Assembly: GCF_031760065.1 (NCBI RefSeq)
Contig: NZ_CP134500.1
Span: forward strand, 6,944,001-7,008,000
Length of the DNA: 64,000 nucleotides
From: Streptomyces durocortorensis
Lineage (GTDB): Bacteria > Actinomycetota > Actinomycetes > Streptomycetales > Streptomycetaceae
Reading direction: 5' to 3'
Part shown: one piece after another, positions 24,198 through 33,054 of the stretch
Layout of the letters: every line of letters starts with the position of its first letter
Position numbering within the stretch: the first letter of the stretch is position 1
Translations under genes and position numbers: made by a program
Notes under the pieces: generated by a model
Databases searched by the model: none
Seen by the model: only the letters and a program-made list of their open reading frames with translations
Told to the model about the DNA's origin: nothing

Positions 24198-25487
24198 TCA
24201 GGTGAATGTAGGGCCGAACGTGAACGGCAGGGAACCGACCCGGTTGTCGAAATTCGAATCGACCAGCCCCGGGTCCTCCATCTGCCGGATGACGGGACGT
24301 CGGCTGAGCAGTTCCCGGAACAGTGCCGTCATTTCGAGCCGGGCCAGATGCGCGCCGAGGCAGTGGTGGGGGCCGCCACCGCCGTATCCCAGGTGCGGAT
24401 TGGGCGACCGGGTGATGTCGAAGCGGTCCGGGTGGGTGAAAACCTCCTCATCGCGATTGGCCGACGCATAGATGAGTGCGACTTTCTCTCCCGGAAGGAA
24501 CGTACGGCCGCCCAGTTCGTATGCGGCGGTGACCGTTCTGCGGAACTGGATGATGGGCGTGGAGTGGCGGACGATCTCGTCGACCGCGCCGCCGATGTGC
24601 CGGTCGAAGTCCGACGCCAGCAGAGCCCGCTGCTCCGGATGCCGGTCGAGCAGGAACAGCCCGTGCGCGATGGCGTTGCGGGTCGTCTCCACGCCCGCCA
24701 CCAGCAGCAGCGAGAAGAAGGCGCCCAGCTGCCGGCCCGACAGGGCCTCGCCGTCGACGTCCGCGGTGACCAGCGCCGAGACGAGGTCGTCCCCGGGATG
24801 CCGACGGCGCTCCCGGGCCAGTCGTGCCATCAGGAACTGCATCTGTGCCAGGGAGGCCAGCCCCCGGCCGGGAATCCGCAGCCGGGCCCGGCCCCGGCGC
24901 TCCACGCCGACGTGTTCCGACGCCTGGTCGATCCGGTCCGCGATCCAGGCCCGGTGCGCCACCGGGATGCCCATCAGGCCGCAGATCACCTCCAGCGGCA
25001 GCCGCGAGGCCGCCGACGGCATGAAGTCCCGGGGGCGCTCGGCGATCAGCTCGTCGACCAGCCGCCCGGCGAGAGCGCCGATGCTCTCCTCGGTGTCGGC
25101 GAGCAGCCGGGGGGTGAAGCGCCGGGAGATGATCCGGCGCAGCGCCGCGTGCTCGGCCCCGTCCATGTTGACCATCGAGTTCCCGAACAGGGCCTTCGCC
25201 CATCCGGCCGGTTCGGGTGTGGTGACGCCCGGAGCGCTCGCGAAGATCTGCGGGGTGCGGCTCGCGGTCCGGACGTCGGCATGGCGGACCAGGGCGTAGA
25301 ACGGCTTGCCGGAGGTACGGGCCGTGCCGAGCCGGGGAGTGAACAGCACAGGCGCGTCGCGCTCGCGCAGCAGGGCGAACGCCCTGAGTCTTTCGGGACG
25401 CGGCAGCCGCCAGAAGGCCGGGTCGGCCAGATCCACGTCCGGCCTGACCGGCGCACGGTCCCCGGACACCTGCATCGGAACGGTCAT
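24198..25487 (-). CDS. Cytochrome P450, CYP125/CYP142-like heme loop
   Basis: The 429-residue protein has all P450 landmarks: the I-helix LLVAGVETTRN (acid-alcohol pair Glu267-Thr268), the ExxR pair Glu304/Arg307, and the heme thiolate Cys376 in GYGGGGPHHCLGAHLAR. Glycine at position -7 before the cysteine is characteristic of the CYP124/125/142 type, many of which oxidise steroid or branched lipid chains, so that substrate class is possible. The start at MTVPMQVSG has GGAGG 8 bases ahead; an earlier ATG is too close to that site. It is divergent from melC1. No ferredoxin gene is adjacent. Confidence 0.9.
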   Translation of the reverse strand: MTVPMQVSGDRAPVRPDVDLADPAFWRLPRPERLRAFALLRERDAPVLFTPRLGTARTSGKPFYALVRHADVRTASRTPQIFASAPGVTTPEPAGWAKALFGNSMVNMDGAEHAALRRIISRRFTPRLLADTEESIGALAGRLVDELIAERPRDFMPSAASRLPLEVICGLMGIPVAHRAWIADRIDQASEHVGVERRGRARLRIPGRGLASLAQMQFLMARLARERRRHPGDDLVSALVTADVDGEALSGRQLGAFFSLLLVAGVETTRNAIAHGLFLLDRHPEQRALLASDFDRHIGGAVDEIVRHSTPIIQFRRTVTAAYELGGRTFLPGEKVALIYASANRDEEVFTHPDRFDITRSPNPHLGYGGGGPHHCLGAHLARLEMTALFRELLSRRPVIRQMEDPGLVDSNFDNRVGSLPFTFGPTFT

Positions 25488-25722
25488 GCCCATCACCTCC
25501 ACGGGTTCGACACGTCATGCTCGGGCCTGGGCACCGGGACGGGCCGCCCGACGCGGCCCGCTGCCGCCGATGGCCGCGCACGCTCACGCGTTTGACGGAA
25601 CGTGACCGGACGTGGTGTGCGCCGTACGCCACACGCACGAGAACTGTTTCGCCATCGCCTCGTTGTCAACATCGCCATCAGCAGCACCTCGGACGAGTTA
25701 ACGAGAGGCAGGCAGTCACCTC

Positions 25723-26196
25723 ATGAGCCCCACCCCCGCGAAACCCGGCGGCGCCCACCATCCCGCCCGCCGGGCCGTCCTGCGCGGCGCGTTCACCGCC
25801 GCCGTGGTCACCGGAACCGGCGCCGCCCTGCTCCCCCTGCTCGGCCGCGAGCCTTCCACCGCCGCCCGTCCGGCCCCGGGACCGGCGCCCGAGGGTGCCA
25901 GGCCCGCGGTGGAACAGTTCGCCGAGACGTACCGGGGCCGGGAGATCCGGGGCACGCCGGTCGTCGTCCCCGCCGCCGCCCCGGACGGCGACCGGGCCGC
26001 CCTCTCCGCCGTACCGGCCACCGAGGTCCGGATCGACGGCAGGCCCCTGCACGTCATGAGACGGGCGGACGGTACCTATCTGAGTGACGTCACGCACTAC
26101 GAGTCGTTCCCGACGCTGCTGGAGACGGCCCGCGCCGCCGTCGACGAACTCGGCCCCACCGCCCGTCTCGCGCCCGCCGCGGCGCACCGTATGTGA
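25723..26196 (+). CDS. melC1: MelC1, tyrosinase copper chaperone and export partner
   Basis: MelC1 delivers copper to the apo-tyrosinase and carries it out of the cell. The 157-residue protein has a Tat signal with the twin-arginine RRAVLRGAFTAAVV (about residues 17-30). The conserved MelC1 domain then runs from VEQFAETYRGREI to DGRPLHVMRRADGTYLSDVTHYESFPTLLETARAAV. The gene precedes the tyrosinase with 19 bases between them and shares the upstream region with the P450 gene. Confidence 0.92.
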   Translation: MSPTPAKPGGAHHPARRAVLRGAFTAAVVTGTGAALLPLLGREPSTAARPAPGPAPEGARPAVEQFAETYRGREIRGTPVVVPAAAPDGDRAALSAVPATEVRIDGRPLHVMRRADGTYLSDVTHYESFPTLLETARAAVDELGPTARLAPAAAHRM

Positions 26197-26215
26197 ACCA
26201 GGAGGACCAGCACCG

Positions 26216-27079
26216 GTGTACACCCGTAAGAACCAGCGCGACCTCACGCGCACCGAGAAGCGCCGGCTCGTCGACGCGATCCTGAAACTGAAGCGCTCGG
26301 GGCGCTACGACGACTTCGTCGTCATGCACCGCGAGTTCTACGTCATGGACACCGAGAACCGGCCCCGCCCCGCCCATATGACGGCCTCCTTCTTCCCCTG
26401 GCACCGCCGGTACCTGCTGGAGTTCGAGAAGGCGCTCCAGGGCATCGACCCGGGCGTCAGCGTGCCGTACTGGGACTGGACCACGGACAACACACCCAGT
26501 TCCTCGCTGTGGGCGGAGGACTTCCTCGGTGGCAACGGCAGGCCCGGCGACCGCCGGGTCACCACCGGCCCGTTCGCCCACGAGGCGGGCAACTGGAGCG
26601 TCGGCCGCGGCGTCACCGACGAGAACTACCTCACCCGCAACTTCGGCAGGCCCGGCAGGAACCCGGTCTCCCTGCCCACCAAGGACGACGTGGCGCGGGC
26701 GCTGAAGGACCCGGTCTACGACACGGAGCCCTGGAACAGCATCAGCACCGAGGGCTTCCGCAACCGCATCGAGGGGTGGGGGATCCGGGGCGTGCGCACG
26801 GTGGCCAACCACAACCGTGTCCACCAGTGGGTCGGCGGGCCCATGGCGGGCGCCGCCTCCCCGGAGGACCCGGTCTTCTGGCTCCACCACTCGTTCATCG
26901 ACCTGCTGTGGGACCGGTGGCGCAAGGCCCACCCGAGCTCCGCCTATCTGCCGGGCCGCAAACCCGCATCGCCCGGCCGGGACCGCGACTACGTCTTCGG
27001 CCTCGACGACCCGATGCCCCCCTGGAACGTGACGCCCGCCCAGCTCCTCGACCACAGCAAGCTCTACCGCTACGCCTGA
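26216..27079 (+). CDS. melC2: Tyrosinase
   Basis: This type-3 copper enzyme oxidises monophenols and o-diphenols to quinones, leading to melanin. All six copper ligands are visible: CuA His38 (VVMHREF), His54 (RPAHMTA), His63 (PWHRRYL); CuB His199 and His203 (ANHNRVHQW), His225 (FWLHHSF). The 287-residue length is slightly above classical MelC2 (about 273). Several segments (YVMDTENRPRPAH) look closer to the second Streptomyces tyrosinase, MelD2, so the symbol is provisional. The GTG start follows AGGAGG by 9-10 bases. It lacks its own signal, relying on MelC1 for Tat export. Confidence 0.92.
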   Translation: MYTRKNQRDLTRTEKRRLVDAILKLKRSGRYDDFVVMHREFYVMDTENRPRPAHMTASFFPWHRRYLLEFEKALQGIDPGVSVPYWDWTTDNTPSSSLWAEDFLGGNGRPGDRRVTTGPFAHEAGNWSVGRGVTDENYLTRNFGRPGRNPVSLPTKDDVARALKDPVYDTEPWNSISTEGFRNRIEGWGIRGVRTVANHNRVHQWVGGPMAGAASPEDPVFWLHHSFIDLLWDRWRKAHPSSAYLPGRKPASPGRDRDYVFGLDDPMPPWNVTPAQLLDHSKLYRYA

Positions 27080-27094
27080 GTCCGGTCACGGGGA

Positions 27095-27128
27095 CGGCCG
27101 GCCCCCTCCGCAGGGAGGGAGCCGGCCG
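27095..27128. terminator. Bidirectional hairpin between tyrosinase and chaplin
   Basis: CGGCCGGCCCCCTCC pairs with GGAGGGAGCCGGCCG around a 3-4-base loop, with one mismatch. It lies between convergent stops and probably serves both genes. Confidence 0.75.
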
Positions 27129-27147
27129 CGTGGGTACAGCGGGAGGG

Positions 27148-27435
27148 TCAGCGGCCGTAGCCGTAGTCCCCGTTGTCACCGTTGTCGTGACCCCCGGAGA
27201 CGTTGGCGCAGGTGTTGCCGAACGCCGGGTTCAGCAGACCGATCACGTTGATCGTGTTGCCGCAGAAGTTGACCGGCACGTGGATCGGGACCTGCACGCT
27301 GTTGCCCGAGCCGACACCGGGGGAACCGGCGGCGAGGCTCTGCGCACCGGCGTCCGCCGAGGCCATGCCGGCGCCGCCGGCGATCAGGGCGCCGGTGCCG
27401 GCCATCACGGCGGCGACCTTCGTCATACGAGACAT
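27148..27435 (-). CDS. Short chaplin with an unusual Gly/Asp tail
   Basis: Chaplins are secreted amphipathic proteins that coat aerial hyphae. The 95-residue precursor has a signal peptide ending near ASA, then one chaplin domain: AAGSPGVGSGNSVQVPIHVP, then NFCGNTINVIGLLNPAFGNTC with the conserved cysteines Cys58 and Cys76. Short chaplins normally end soon after the second cysteine. This one has an extra tail of about 16 residues rich in Gly, Asp, Asn and Tyr (GGHDNGDNGDYGYGR). No sorting signal is present. It is a single gene, convergent with the tyrosinase. Confidence 0.92.
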   Translation of the reverse strand: MSRMTKVAAVMAGTGALIAGGAGMASADAGAQSLAAGSPGVGSGNSVQVPIHVPVNFCGNTINVIGLLNPAFGNTCANVSGGHDNGDNGDYGYGR

Positions 27436-27587
27436 TCAGAACTCCTTGAAAAGAAGGGGGGTGTGCTGCGGACACGAGGCCCGCACCCCCTGACAACGCG
27501 AAAATCGCCGGACGGTAACGGATCAGCTCATATGTGGTCTCTCCGACGGATATCCCCGGCGTCACCGTCCGGACCGCGCGCCACGTC

Positions 27588-28736
27588 TCAGCGTCCGATC
27601 ACCGGCAGCCCGGTCAGCCGCTCGTGCCAGTCCCGCGCAGCCGGGAACCGGGCCTTCACCGTCTCCACCGCCCGCTCCCGCACCGCCACCTGCGACTCGC
27701 GCAGCCGCAGCAGCGGCTCAAGCCCGGGACGGGCCAGCAGCAGCCGCTGGTTGACCACGGGCACCGGCTGCCAGTGGTTCTTGTAGCTCTCCGCGCCGCG
27801 CAGCAGGCTCAGCACCTCGCGCCCGCTGTCCGAGGCCTGCTGGGCCACCTCGCGCAGCAGCATCGTCGACACATCGACCTTCCGCTCGCGAAGCGCCGGG
27901 TCCGCCCCGTAGAGATAGCCGCCCGTCAGATGCCCCGACTGCAACGACAGGTTGGACGCCACCACCTCGCCCTTCAGCCGGAACTCGGTCATGGCCGCCG
28001 TGCCGTCGCCCACCATCCGCCCCACCGACCGGATCAGATGGTCCGAGAACCGTGCCCTCAGGTGCTCCGGGTTGACGCCCCGGCCCTCCCACTGCCGCTC
28101 GTGCAGCCGCAGCAGCGTGCCGATCGCCGCGGGCACCCCGTCCTGCGGGACCCGGTGCGCCTCGACGCCCAGGGCGTCGACCTTGCGCAGCTTGGAACGC
28201 AGCCGCTGGCCCCGCGAGCCGCTCAGCCGCGCCACCAGATCGCCGAGCGGCTCGGCCGGAAGCTCCATGCACGTCGAGTCCGTGAGCCTGCTCCGGGCCC
28301 CCGGCCACCGCCCGAACAGCAGCTGTGCCGACGCGTCCGGCCGGACCTCCCGCAGGTCCACCACGGTGTGGCGGGCCGCCCGGTCCAGACCGCGCTGCAA
28401 CGCCCCGACCGCGTAACCGGCCTCCTCCTCGTCCAGCAGGATGTCGAAGAAGTCGGAGATCGCCCCGCCCATCGGGACCAGCAACGGCATCGGACGGTGC
28501 ACCAGCATCAGCGGGGCCGCCCCGATCAGCCGCCCCGACCGGCGGACCAGCAGCACCCGCAGCCGGCCCTCCTGACCGTAGGAGATCCACCACGAATGCA
28601 GCCAGGCGTGGCTCTGGAAGGGCGTGGCGGTGGCGCAGCGCCGGTGCAGGGCGTCCCACTCCCCGGCGAGTGCGCCGAACTCCCGGAAGTCCCGGCACAG
28701 GGTCACGGCGATGGCGCCCGTGCGGTGCGCCGTCAT
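27588..28736 (-). CDS. BioF2/GNAT-type acyltransferase of the exopolysaccharide operon
   Basis: The 382-residue protein has the BioF2-like (acetyltransferase-6/CelD-like) double GNAT fold. The second half shows VASNLSLQSGHLTGGYLYGADPALRERKVDV, where the acyl-CoA-binding strand should lie, followed by SLLRGAESYKNHWQP, a typical ending of the family. It probably adds an acyl group to a sugar or precursor of the polysaccharide. It is the last gene of the operon; its start overlaps the stop of the Wzz-like gene (ATGA). Confidence 0.8.
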   Translation of the reverse strand: MTAHRTGAIAVTLCRDFREFGALAGEWDALHRRCATATPFQSHAWLHSWWISYGQEGRLRVLLVRRSGRLIGAAPLMLVHRPMPLLVPMGGAISDFFDILLDEEEAGYAVGALQRGLDRAARHTVVDLREVRPDASAQLLFGRWPGARSRLTDSTCMELPAEPLGDLVARLSGSRGQRLRSKLRKVDALGVEAHRVPQDGVPAAIGTLLRLHERQWEGRGVNPEHLRARFSDHLIRSVGRMVGDGTAAMTEFRLKGEVVASNLSLQSGHLTGGYLYGADPALRERKVDVSTMLLREVAQQASDSGREVLSLLRGAESYKNHWQPVPVVNQRLLLARPGLEPLLRLRESQVAVRERAVETVKARFPAARDWHERLTGLPVIGR

Positions 28737-29407
28737 CGGACCAGCTCCCGTTCGTCCTGGGCGACGCCCCCCTCGGCGGCGGCCGGCGCGGGCACCTGCG
28801 CCGAGACGCTCCAGCCCGCCCGGCGCGGCCGCACCAGCAGCACCAGACCGCCCAGCAGACCGCCCGCGGCGGCCCCCACGGCCGTGCCCAGCGGAACGGA
28901 CGGCGACACCGGCTGGTCCGGCGTCATCGCATGGGTGAACTTGATCAGCTTCACCCCGGTGTCCTTGGAGACATGACCGCTGCTCACGATGACCGCCTCG
29001 ATCACCGCGTTGGCGATGTCCGCGGCCTTGCGCCGATCCTCGGACGTCCCGGTCACCGCGATCATCGGCGAGTCGGGAGAGGTCTCCGACCGGACGTGGG
29101 ACCGCAGTTCGCGCATCGGCTCACCGGCCGCGCCCTGCGCGTACGAGAGCGTCGCGTCGCTGGTGACCAGACGCCCGTACGACTGCGCGTAGCCCAGCGC
29201 CGCCGCGGGAGCCGTCTCCTCCTCGGCGACCGCCATCGCGTAACTGGTGGCCTCGTACTGCGGGGAGGCGAACGCGCCGTACGAGAGCCCGGACGCGGTG
29301 CCGAGCAGGACGCAGACGGGCAGGGGCCACCAGTGGGGCAGCCGGGTGAGGGCGGTGCGCAGCCGACGGACGACGGCGTGGCGCTGCTGCTCGGGTGACT
29401 CGGTCAT
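28733..29407 (-). CDS. Wzz-like polysaccharide chain-length protein, no kinase domain
   Basis: The 224-residue product has two membrane helices, one near residues 28-48 (PLPVCVLLGTASGLSYGAFAS) and one near 178-198 (GTAVGAAAGGLLGGLVLLV). An external segment of about 130 residues lies between, with a Pro-rich PDQPVSPSVPLG lead-in to the second helix, the Wzz/YveK pattern. Such proteins set polymer length. The cytosolic tyrosine-kinase domain of Wzc is absent and no kinase gene is in the operon. It overlaps both neighbours by 4 bases. Confidence 0.82.
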   Translation of the reverse strand: MTESPEQQRHAVVRRLRTALTRLPHWWPLPVCVLLGTASGLSYGAFASPQYEATSYAMAVAEEETAPAAALGYAQSYGRLVTSDATLSYAQGAAGEPMRELRSHVRSETSPDSPMIAVTGTSEDRRKAADIANAVIEAVIVSSGHVSKDTGVKLIKFTHAMTPDQPVSPSVPLGTAVGAAAGGLLGGLVLLVRPRRAGWSVSAQVPAPAAAEGGVAQDERELVR

Positions 29408-30540
29408 GAAAAGGCTCTCCGGTTCGGTGGGGCGGTGTCGAGGGCGTACGCGTAGACATCCATCAGGCGTTCGCTGCTGCGCCTGATGTCGTAGTGGCCG
29501 ACGGCCCGGGGCGGCGGCATCCGGTCGGCGCGGTCCTGTATCCGCTGCCGCAGCCGGGCCGTCAGCTCCTCGGGGCTCCCGGCGATCCGGGTGGCGCCCG
29601 GGGCGTGGGCGGCGGGCAGGTCGTCGATGGCCGGGCAGGCGTCGTGCAGCACCGGAAGACCGGCCGCGAGCGCCTCCACGGCGGCCAGCCCGAACGACTC
29701 CTCGCGGGAGGTGGAGACGAAGACGTCGAGCGCGCTCAGCAGCGCCGGAACGCCGGGCACCGGACCGCCGCCCTCCTCGTCGCACTCCCCGAGGAACCGG
29801 ATCCGGTCCGCCGCGCCGAGCCGGACCGCCAGTGCCCGCAGCACCCCGGCCTCCGGACCGTCCCCGGCCAGCAGCAGACGGGCCTCGGGCAGGGCGGCGA
29901 CCGCCCGGAGCAGTACGTCGAAGCGCTTGCCGGGCACCAGTCGGCCGACGCCACCGACCACGAACGCCTCGCCCGGGAGATCCAGCGCCGCCCGCACCGC
30001 CGCCCGCCGCCCTGCGTCGAAGCGGAACCGGTCCGCGTCGATGCCGTTGGGCACCAGCCGGATACGGTCGGCGGGCACCCCCCAGTCCCGCAGCCGCCCG
30101 GCCACGGTGGAGGAGACGGCGACGGTGGCCGCGCCGAGGCGTTCGGTGGCCAGGTAGAGGGAGCGGATGGACCGGGTGAGCGGGCGGCCCTCGATCTCGG
30201 CGCGCCCCAGGGAGTGTTCGGTCGCCAGCGTCGCCCGGGTCCCCGCGAGCCGGGCCGCGATCCGCCCGTACACACAGGCCCGGTACAGGTGCGTGTGGAC
30301 CAGGTCGTAGCGGCCCTCCCGGATCAGCCGGGTGAGCCGGCCGACCGCCGAGAGATCCCGGTTGCCGCGCATCCCCAGATGGGTCACCCGGATGCCGTCG
30401 GACCGCAGCCCGTCCGCGACCGCGCCCGGGTTGGTGAGCGTGACGACGTCGCACTCCACCGGCAGATGACGCAGCAGCAGCCGCAGCTGCTGCTCGGCGC
30501 CGCCGACCCCGAGCCCGGTGATGATGTGCAGGGCCCTCAC
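29404..30540 (-). CDS. GT4-family glycosyltransferase
   Basis: The 378-residue GT-B enzyme has the donor-site motifs of GT4: GLGVGGAEQQLRLLLRHL near the N-terminus, GGVGRLVPGKRFDVLLRAV in the second domain, and STSREESFGLAAVEALAAGLPV with the E-x7-E pair. It should add a sugar to the lipid-linked repeat unit at the cytosolic membrane face. The GTG start overlaps the deacetylase stop (GTGA). The donor sugar cannot be predicted. Confidence 0.89.
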   Translation of the reverse strand: MRALHIITGLGVGGAEQQLRLLLRHLPVECDVVTLTNPGAVADGLRSDGIRVTHLGMRGNRDLSAVGRLTRLIREGRYDLVHTHLYRACVYGRIAARLAGTRATLATEHSLGRAEIEGRPLTRSIRSLYLATERLGAATVAVSSTVAGRLRDWGVPADRIRLVPNGIDADRFRFDAGRRAAVRAALDLPGEAFVVGGVGRLVPGKRFDVLLRAVAALPEARLLLAGDGPEAGVLRALAVRLGAADRIRFLGECDEEGGGPVPGVPALLSALDVFVSTSREESFGLAAVEALAAGLPVLHDACPAIDDLPAAHAPGATRIAGSPEELTARLRQRIQDRADRMPPPRAVGHYDIRRSSERLMDVYAYALDTAPPNRRAFS

Positions 30541-31349
30541 CGTCGGCCGCCCGTCCGCTCGGGCGCGGCGGCCCGGGACCCCGTACCGGGCACCGCCCCG
30601 TGCCGCAGCCCGTGCCGCAGGTCCTTCGCCCACAGCCGTACGCCCCGGTCCGCCTGGCTGATGTGGGTACGGGGCAGGGCGAACCGGCTCAGCAGCGGGC
30701 CGGGCGCCAGCGCGCACGCGTAGCCGTAACCCGCCGAGCGGGCGGCGGCCGTGACCCGCCGGTCGAGGATGCCGTACGGGTAGCAGAACCCCTCCGGGAG
30801 CGTGCCGGTGAGATCCCCGATCAGCGCCCGGCTGTCGCGCGTCTCGCGGCCCAGCTCCTGGTCCGTCAGCGTGGTCAGATCCTGGTGGTAGAGACCGTGC
30901 GAGCCGACCTCCATGCCTGCGGCGGCGACCCGCCGGACGTCCTCGTGGGTGAGCAGCGGCTTGCGCGGGCCCAGCGGGTCCCACTCGTTCACCCCGCCCG
31001 GCCGGCCCGGCAGGACGAAGACCGTCGCCCGGCAGCCGTGCCTGCGCAGCACCGGCAGCGCCTCGCCGAGGAAATCCGCGTATCCGTCGTCGAAGGTCAG
31101 CCCGACCAGCCCGCGCCGCACCGCCGCCTCCGTGCGCAGCAGCTCCGCCACCCCCACCCCGGTCAGTCCTCTGCTGCGCAGCCAGGACAGCTGCTCGTCC
31201 AGGCGCCGGGGGGAGACGGTGATGCCGTACGGGTCGTCACTCGGGTCCGTCACCGAGTGGTACGTGAGGATCCACGGCTGACGGCGGGTGTGCGGGCGGA
31301 GCCGGGACGAGGGAGCGTCGGCGCAACGCGCCGAGCGGTCAGCGGCCAT
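30537..31349 (-). CDS. Polysaccharide deacetylase (NodB domain)
   Basis: This 270-residue CE4 deacetylase has the catalytic Asp87 and metal Asp88 in TFDDGYAD, metal His151 and His155 in SHGLYHQDL, and later CYPYG. It would remove N-acetyl groups from the growing or finished polymer, which raises positive charge. No signal peptide is obvious, so it may act on a lipid-linked precursor in the cytosol or leave by another route. The ATG with GGAGG 7 bases upstream was chosen over a TTG one codon earlier. It overlaps the flippase gene by 11 bases. Confidence 0.88.
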   Translation of the reverse strand: MAADRSARCADAPSSRLRPHTRRQPWILTYHSVTDPSDDPYGITVSPRRLDEQLSWLRSRGLTGVGVAELLRTEAAVRRGLVGLTFDDGYADFLGEALPVLRRHGCRATVFVLPGRPGGVNEWDPLGPRKPLLTHEDVRRVAAAGMEVGSHGLYHQDLTTLTDQELGRETRDSRALIGDLTGTLPEGFCYPYGILDRRVTAAARSAGYGYACALAPGPLLSRFALPRTHISQADRGVRLWAKDLRHGLRHGAVPGTGSRAAAPERTGGRR

Positions 31350-33054
31350 CAAGAAACCTCCGTCGGATGAGTGCCAGCAGGGAAGCGACGTCGGGCGAGC
31401 GCAGGGCGAGCCCGGTCAGGAAGAACACGGAGGGGACGAGGAGGCAGCCGGCGGCCAGGCTCAGCAGCGGATCGGGGACGAGCGGTGCGGCTGCCCAGCC
31501 CGCGGCCCCGGCCGCCAGCGCGGCCCCGGCCAGCCGGCCGAGCGAGAACGCGACGGCCCGCGTCCGGATCGGCACCACGCGGGTGCCGAGCCCCATCAGC
31601 AGGAGCAGCGCCGTCGTGCTGATCCCGATCGCGTTGGCCGTCGCGATGCCGTCGACGCCGAAGCGGTACGTCAGGGCGTACCCGGCCCCCATGGTGACGA
31701 TCAGCCCGGTGCCCATGGCGAACGCCGGGAACCAGGTGGGCCGCCCGGACGAGAAGAACGGCCGGCTCAGCGCGCCGACCAGGCAGTGGCCCAGCAGGCC
31801 CAGCGCGTACACCCGCATCACCTGGGCGGTGGTTTCGGTGTCGGAGACGTCGAACGCGCCACGCTGGAACAGCACTTCGATGATCTGGGGGGCGTAGCCG
31901 AGCACCACGGCCGTGCCGAGCAGCACCACCATCCCGGCCAGCGCGAGATCCCGCTCGACCCGCAGCCGGGCCTTCTCCCGGTTCCCGGCCGCCATGGCCT
32001 GCGCGACGACCGGGAAGGTCACCGTGCAGATCATCAGCGACAGCACCATCGGCATCTGCGCGACCTTCTGCGCGTAGTTCAGATGGGAGATCGCCCCGGC
32101 GGGCAGGGTGGAGGCCAGGAACCGTTCGACCAGCACCTGGGACTGACGGCTCACCACGAACAGCACCACCGGTGCCAGCACCGCGAAGCCCAGCAGGGGA
32201 GCGGTGGGCGCGGCCCGCCGTCTGCGTCGGCGGAACCGTGGCAGGCGAGGTCGGGCCAGGGGCACCAGCTTCAGGAACATGGGAAGTTGGGTCAGGATCA
32301 TCAGCGCGCTGCCCACCGCGACCCCCGCCGCGGCCGCCCGCACCCCCCACACCGCGTGCAGGGCCAGCGTCATGCCGATGATGCCGATGTTGTACGCGAC
32401 GTAGACCCCGGCGGGCGGCAGGAAGCTGCGGTGCGCGCGCAGGGCGGCGCTGAAGTAGCCGGTGATCCCGAACGTGAGCACGGTGACCGCGGTCAGCCGG
32501 GTGCAGTCGACCGCGAGCCGGGGGTCGGCGAGCCCCGGGGCCAGGACGCCCACGACCCACGGCGCGCCCGCGATGAGCAGGGCCGCGCCGCCGGAGAGCA
32601 GGAGGAAGAGCCGGGGGAGCGTGGCCGCCACCAGATCCCGTACGGGGTCGGACTCCCCCCTGCCCTCGTCCGCCGCCCGCCGGGTCAGGGCCAGGCTGAA
32701 CGCGGGGACGAGCAGGAGCGCCATCCCGTCCTCGATCAGCAGCGTCGCCGCCATCTCGGGCACGGTCCAGGCGATCAGGAACGCGTCGCTGGCGTCGCTC
32801 GCGCCGAAGTACCGGGCGATGGCCTGGTCCCGCACCAGGCCGAGGACCGCCCCCAGCACGGTGAGTACCGCCGTCGCCGCCGCCGCACGGGCGAGGAAGG
32901 ACCCGAGCCGGGGCGCCTCACCGCCCGTCGGCTCCGCCTCCGTGCCGGGCGCGAGGGGCCCTTCGGGGCCGGACCCGGGTGCCGGGAGCAGGGTCGGGGC
33001 GGCCGCGCCCGCCGTGCGCGGCTCGGCCTCCGTGCCCGTACCGGACTCGCTCAT
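31339..33054 (-). CDS. MurJ/MviN-type lipid-linked oligosaccharide flippase (Wzx role)
   Basis: This 571-residue protein has about 14 helices and MurJ-family motifs: GLVRDQAIARYFGASDASDAFLIA near the N-terminus and LSRPFFSSGRPTWFPAFA in the second half. The first 45 residues form a Pro/Ala/Glu-rich cytosolic extension. In an operon with a phosphoglycosyl transferase and a Wzy-like ligase it most likely flips the exopolysaccharide repeat rather than lipid II. The ATG overlaps the stop of the Wzy-like gene. Confidence 0.87.
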   Translation of the reverse strand: MSESGTGTEAEPRTAGAAAPTLLPAPGSGPEGPLAPGTEAEPTGGEAPRLGSFLARAAAATAVLTVLGAVLGLVRDQAIARYFGASDASDAFLIAWTVPEMAATLLIEDGMALLLVPAFSLALTRRAADEGRGESDPVRDLVAATLPRLFLLLSGGAALLIAGAPWVVGVLAPGLADPRLAVDCTRLTAVTVLTFGITGYFSAALRAHRSFLPPAGVYVAYNIGIIGMTLALHAVWGVRAAAAGVAVGSALMILTQLPMFLKLVPLARPRLPRFRRRRRRAAPTAPLLGFAVLAPVVLFVVSRQSQVLVERFLASTLPAGAISHLNYAQKVAQMPMVLSLMICTVTFPVVAQAMAAGNREKARLRVERDLALAGMVVLLGTAVVLGYAPQIIEVLFQRGAFDVSDTETTAQVMRVYALGLLGHCLVGALSRPFFSSGRPTWFPAFAMGTGLIVTMGAGYALTYRFGVDGIATANAIGISTTALLLLMGLGTRVVPIRTRAVAFSLGRLAGAALAAGAAGWAAAPLVPDPLLSLAAGCLLVPSVFFLTGLALRSPDVASLLALIRRRFLDGR

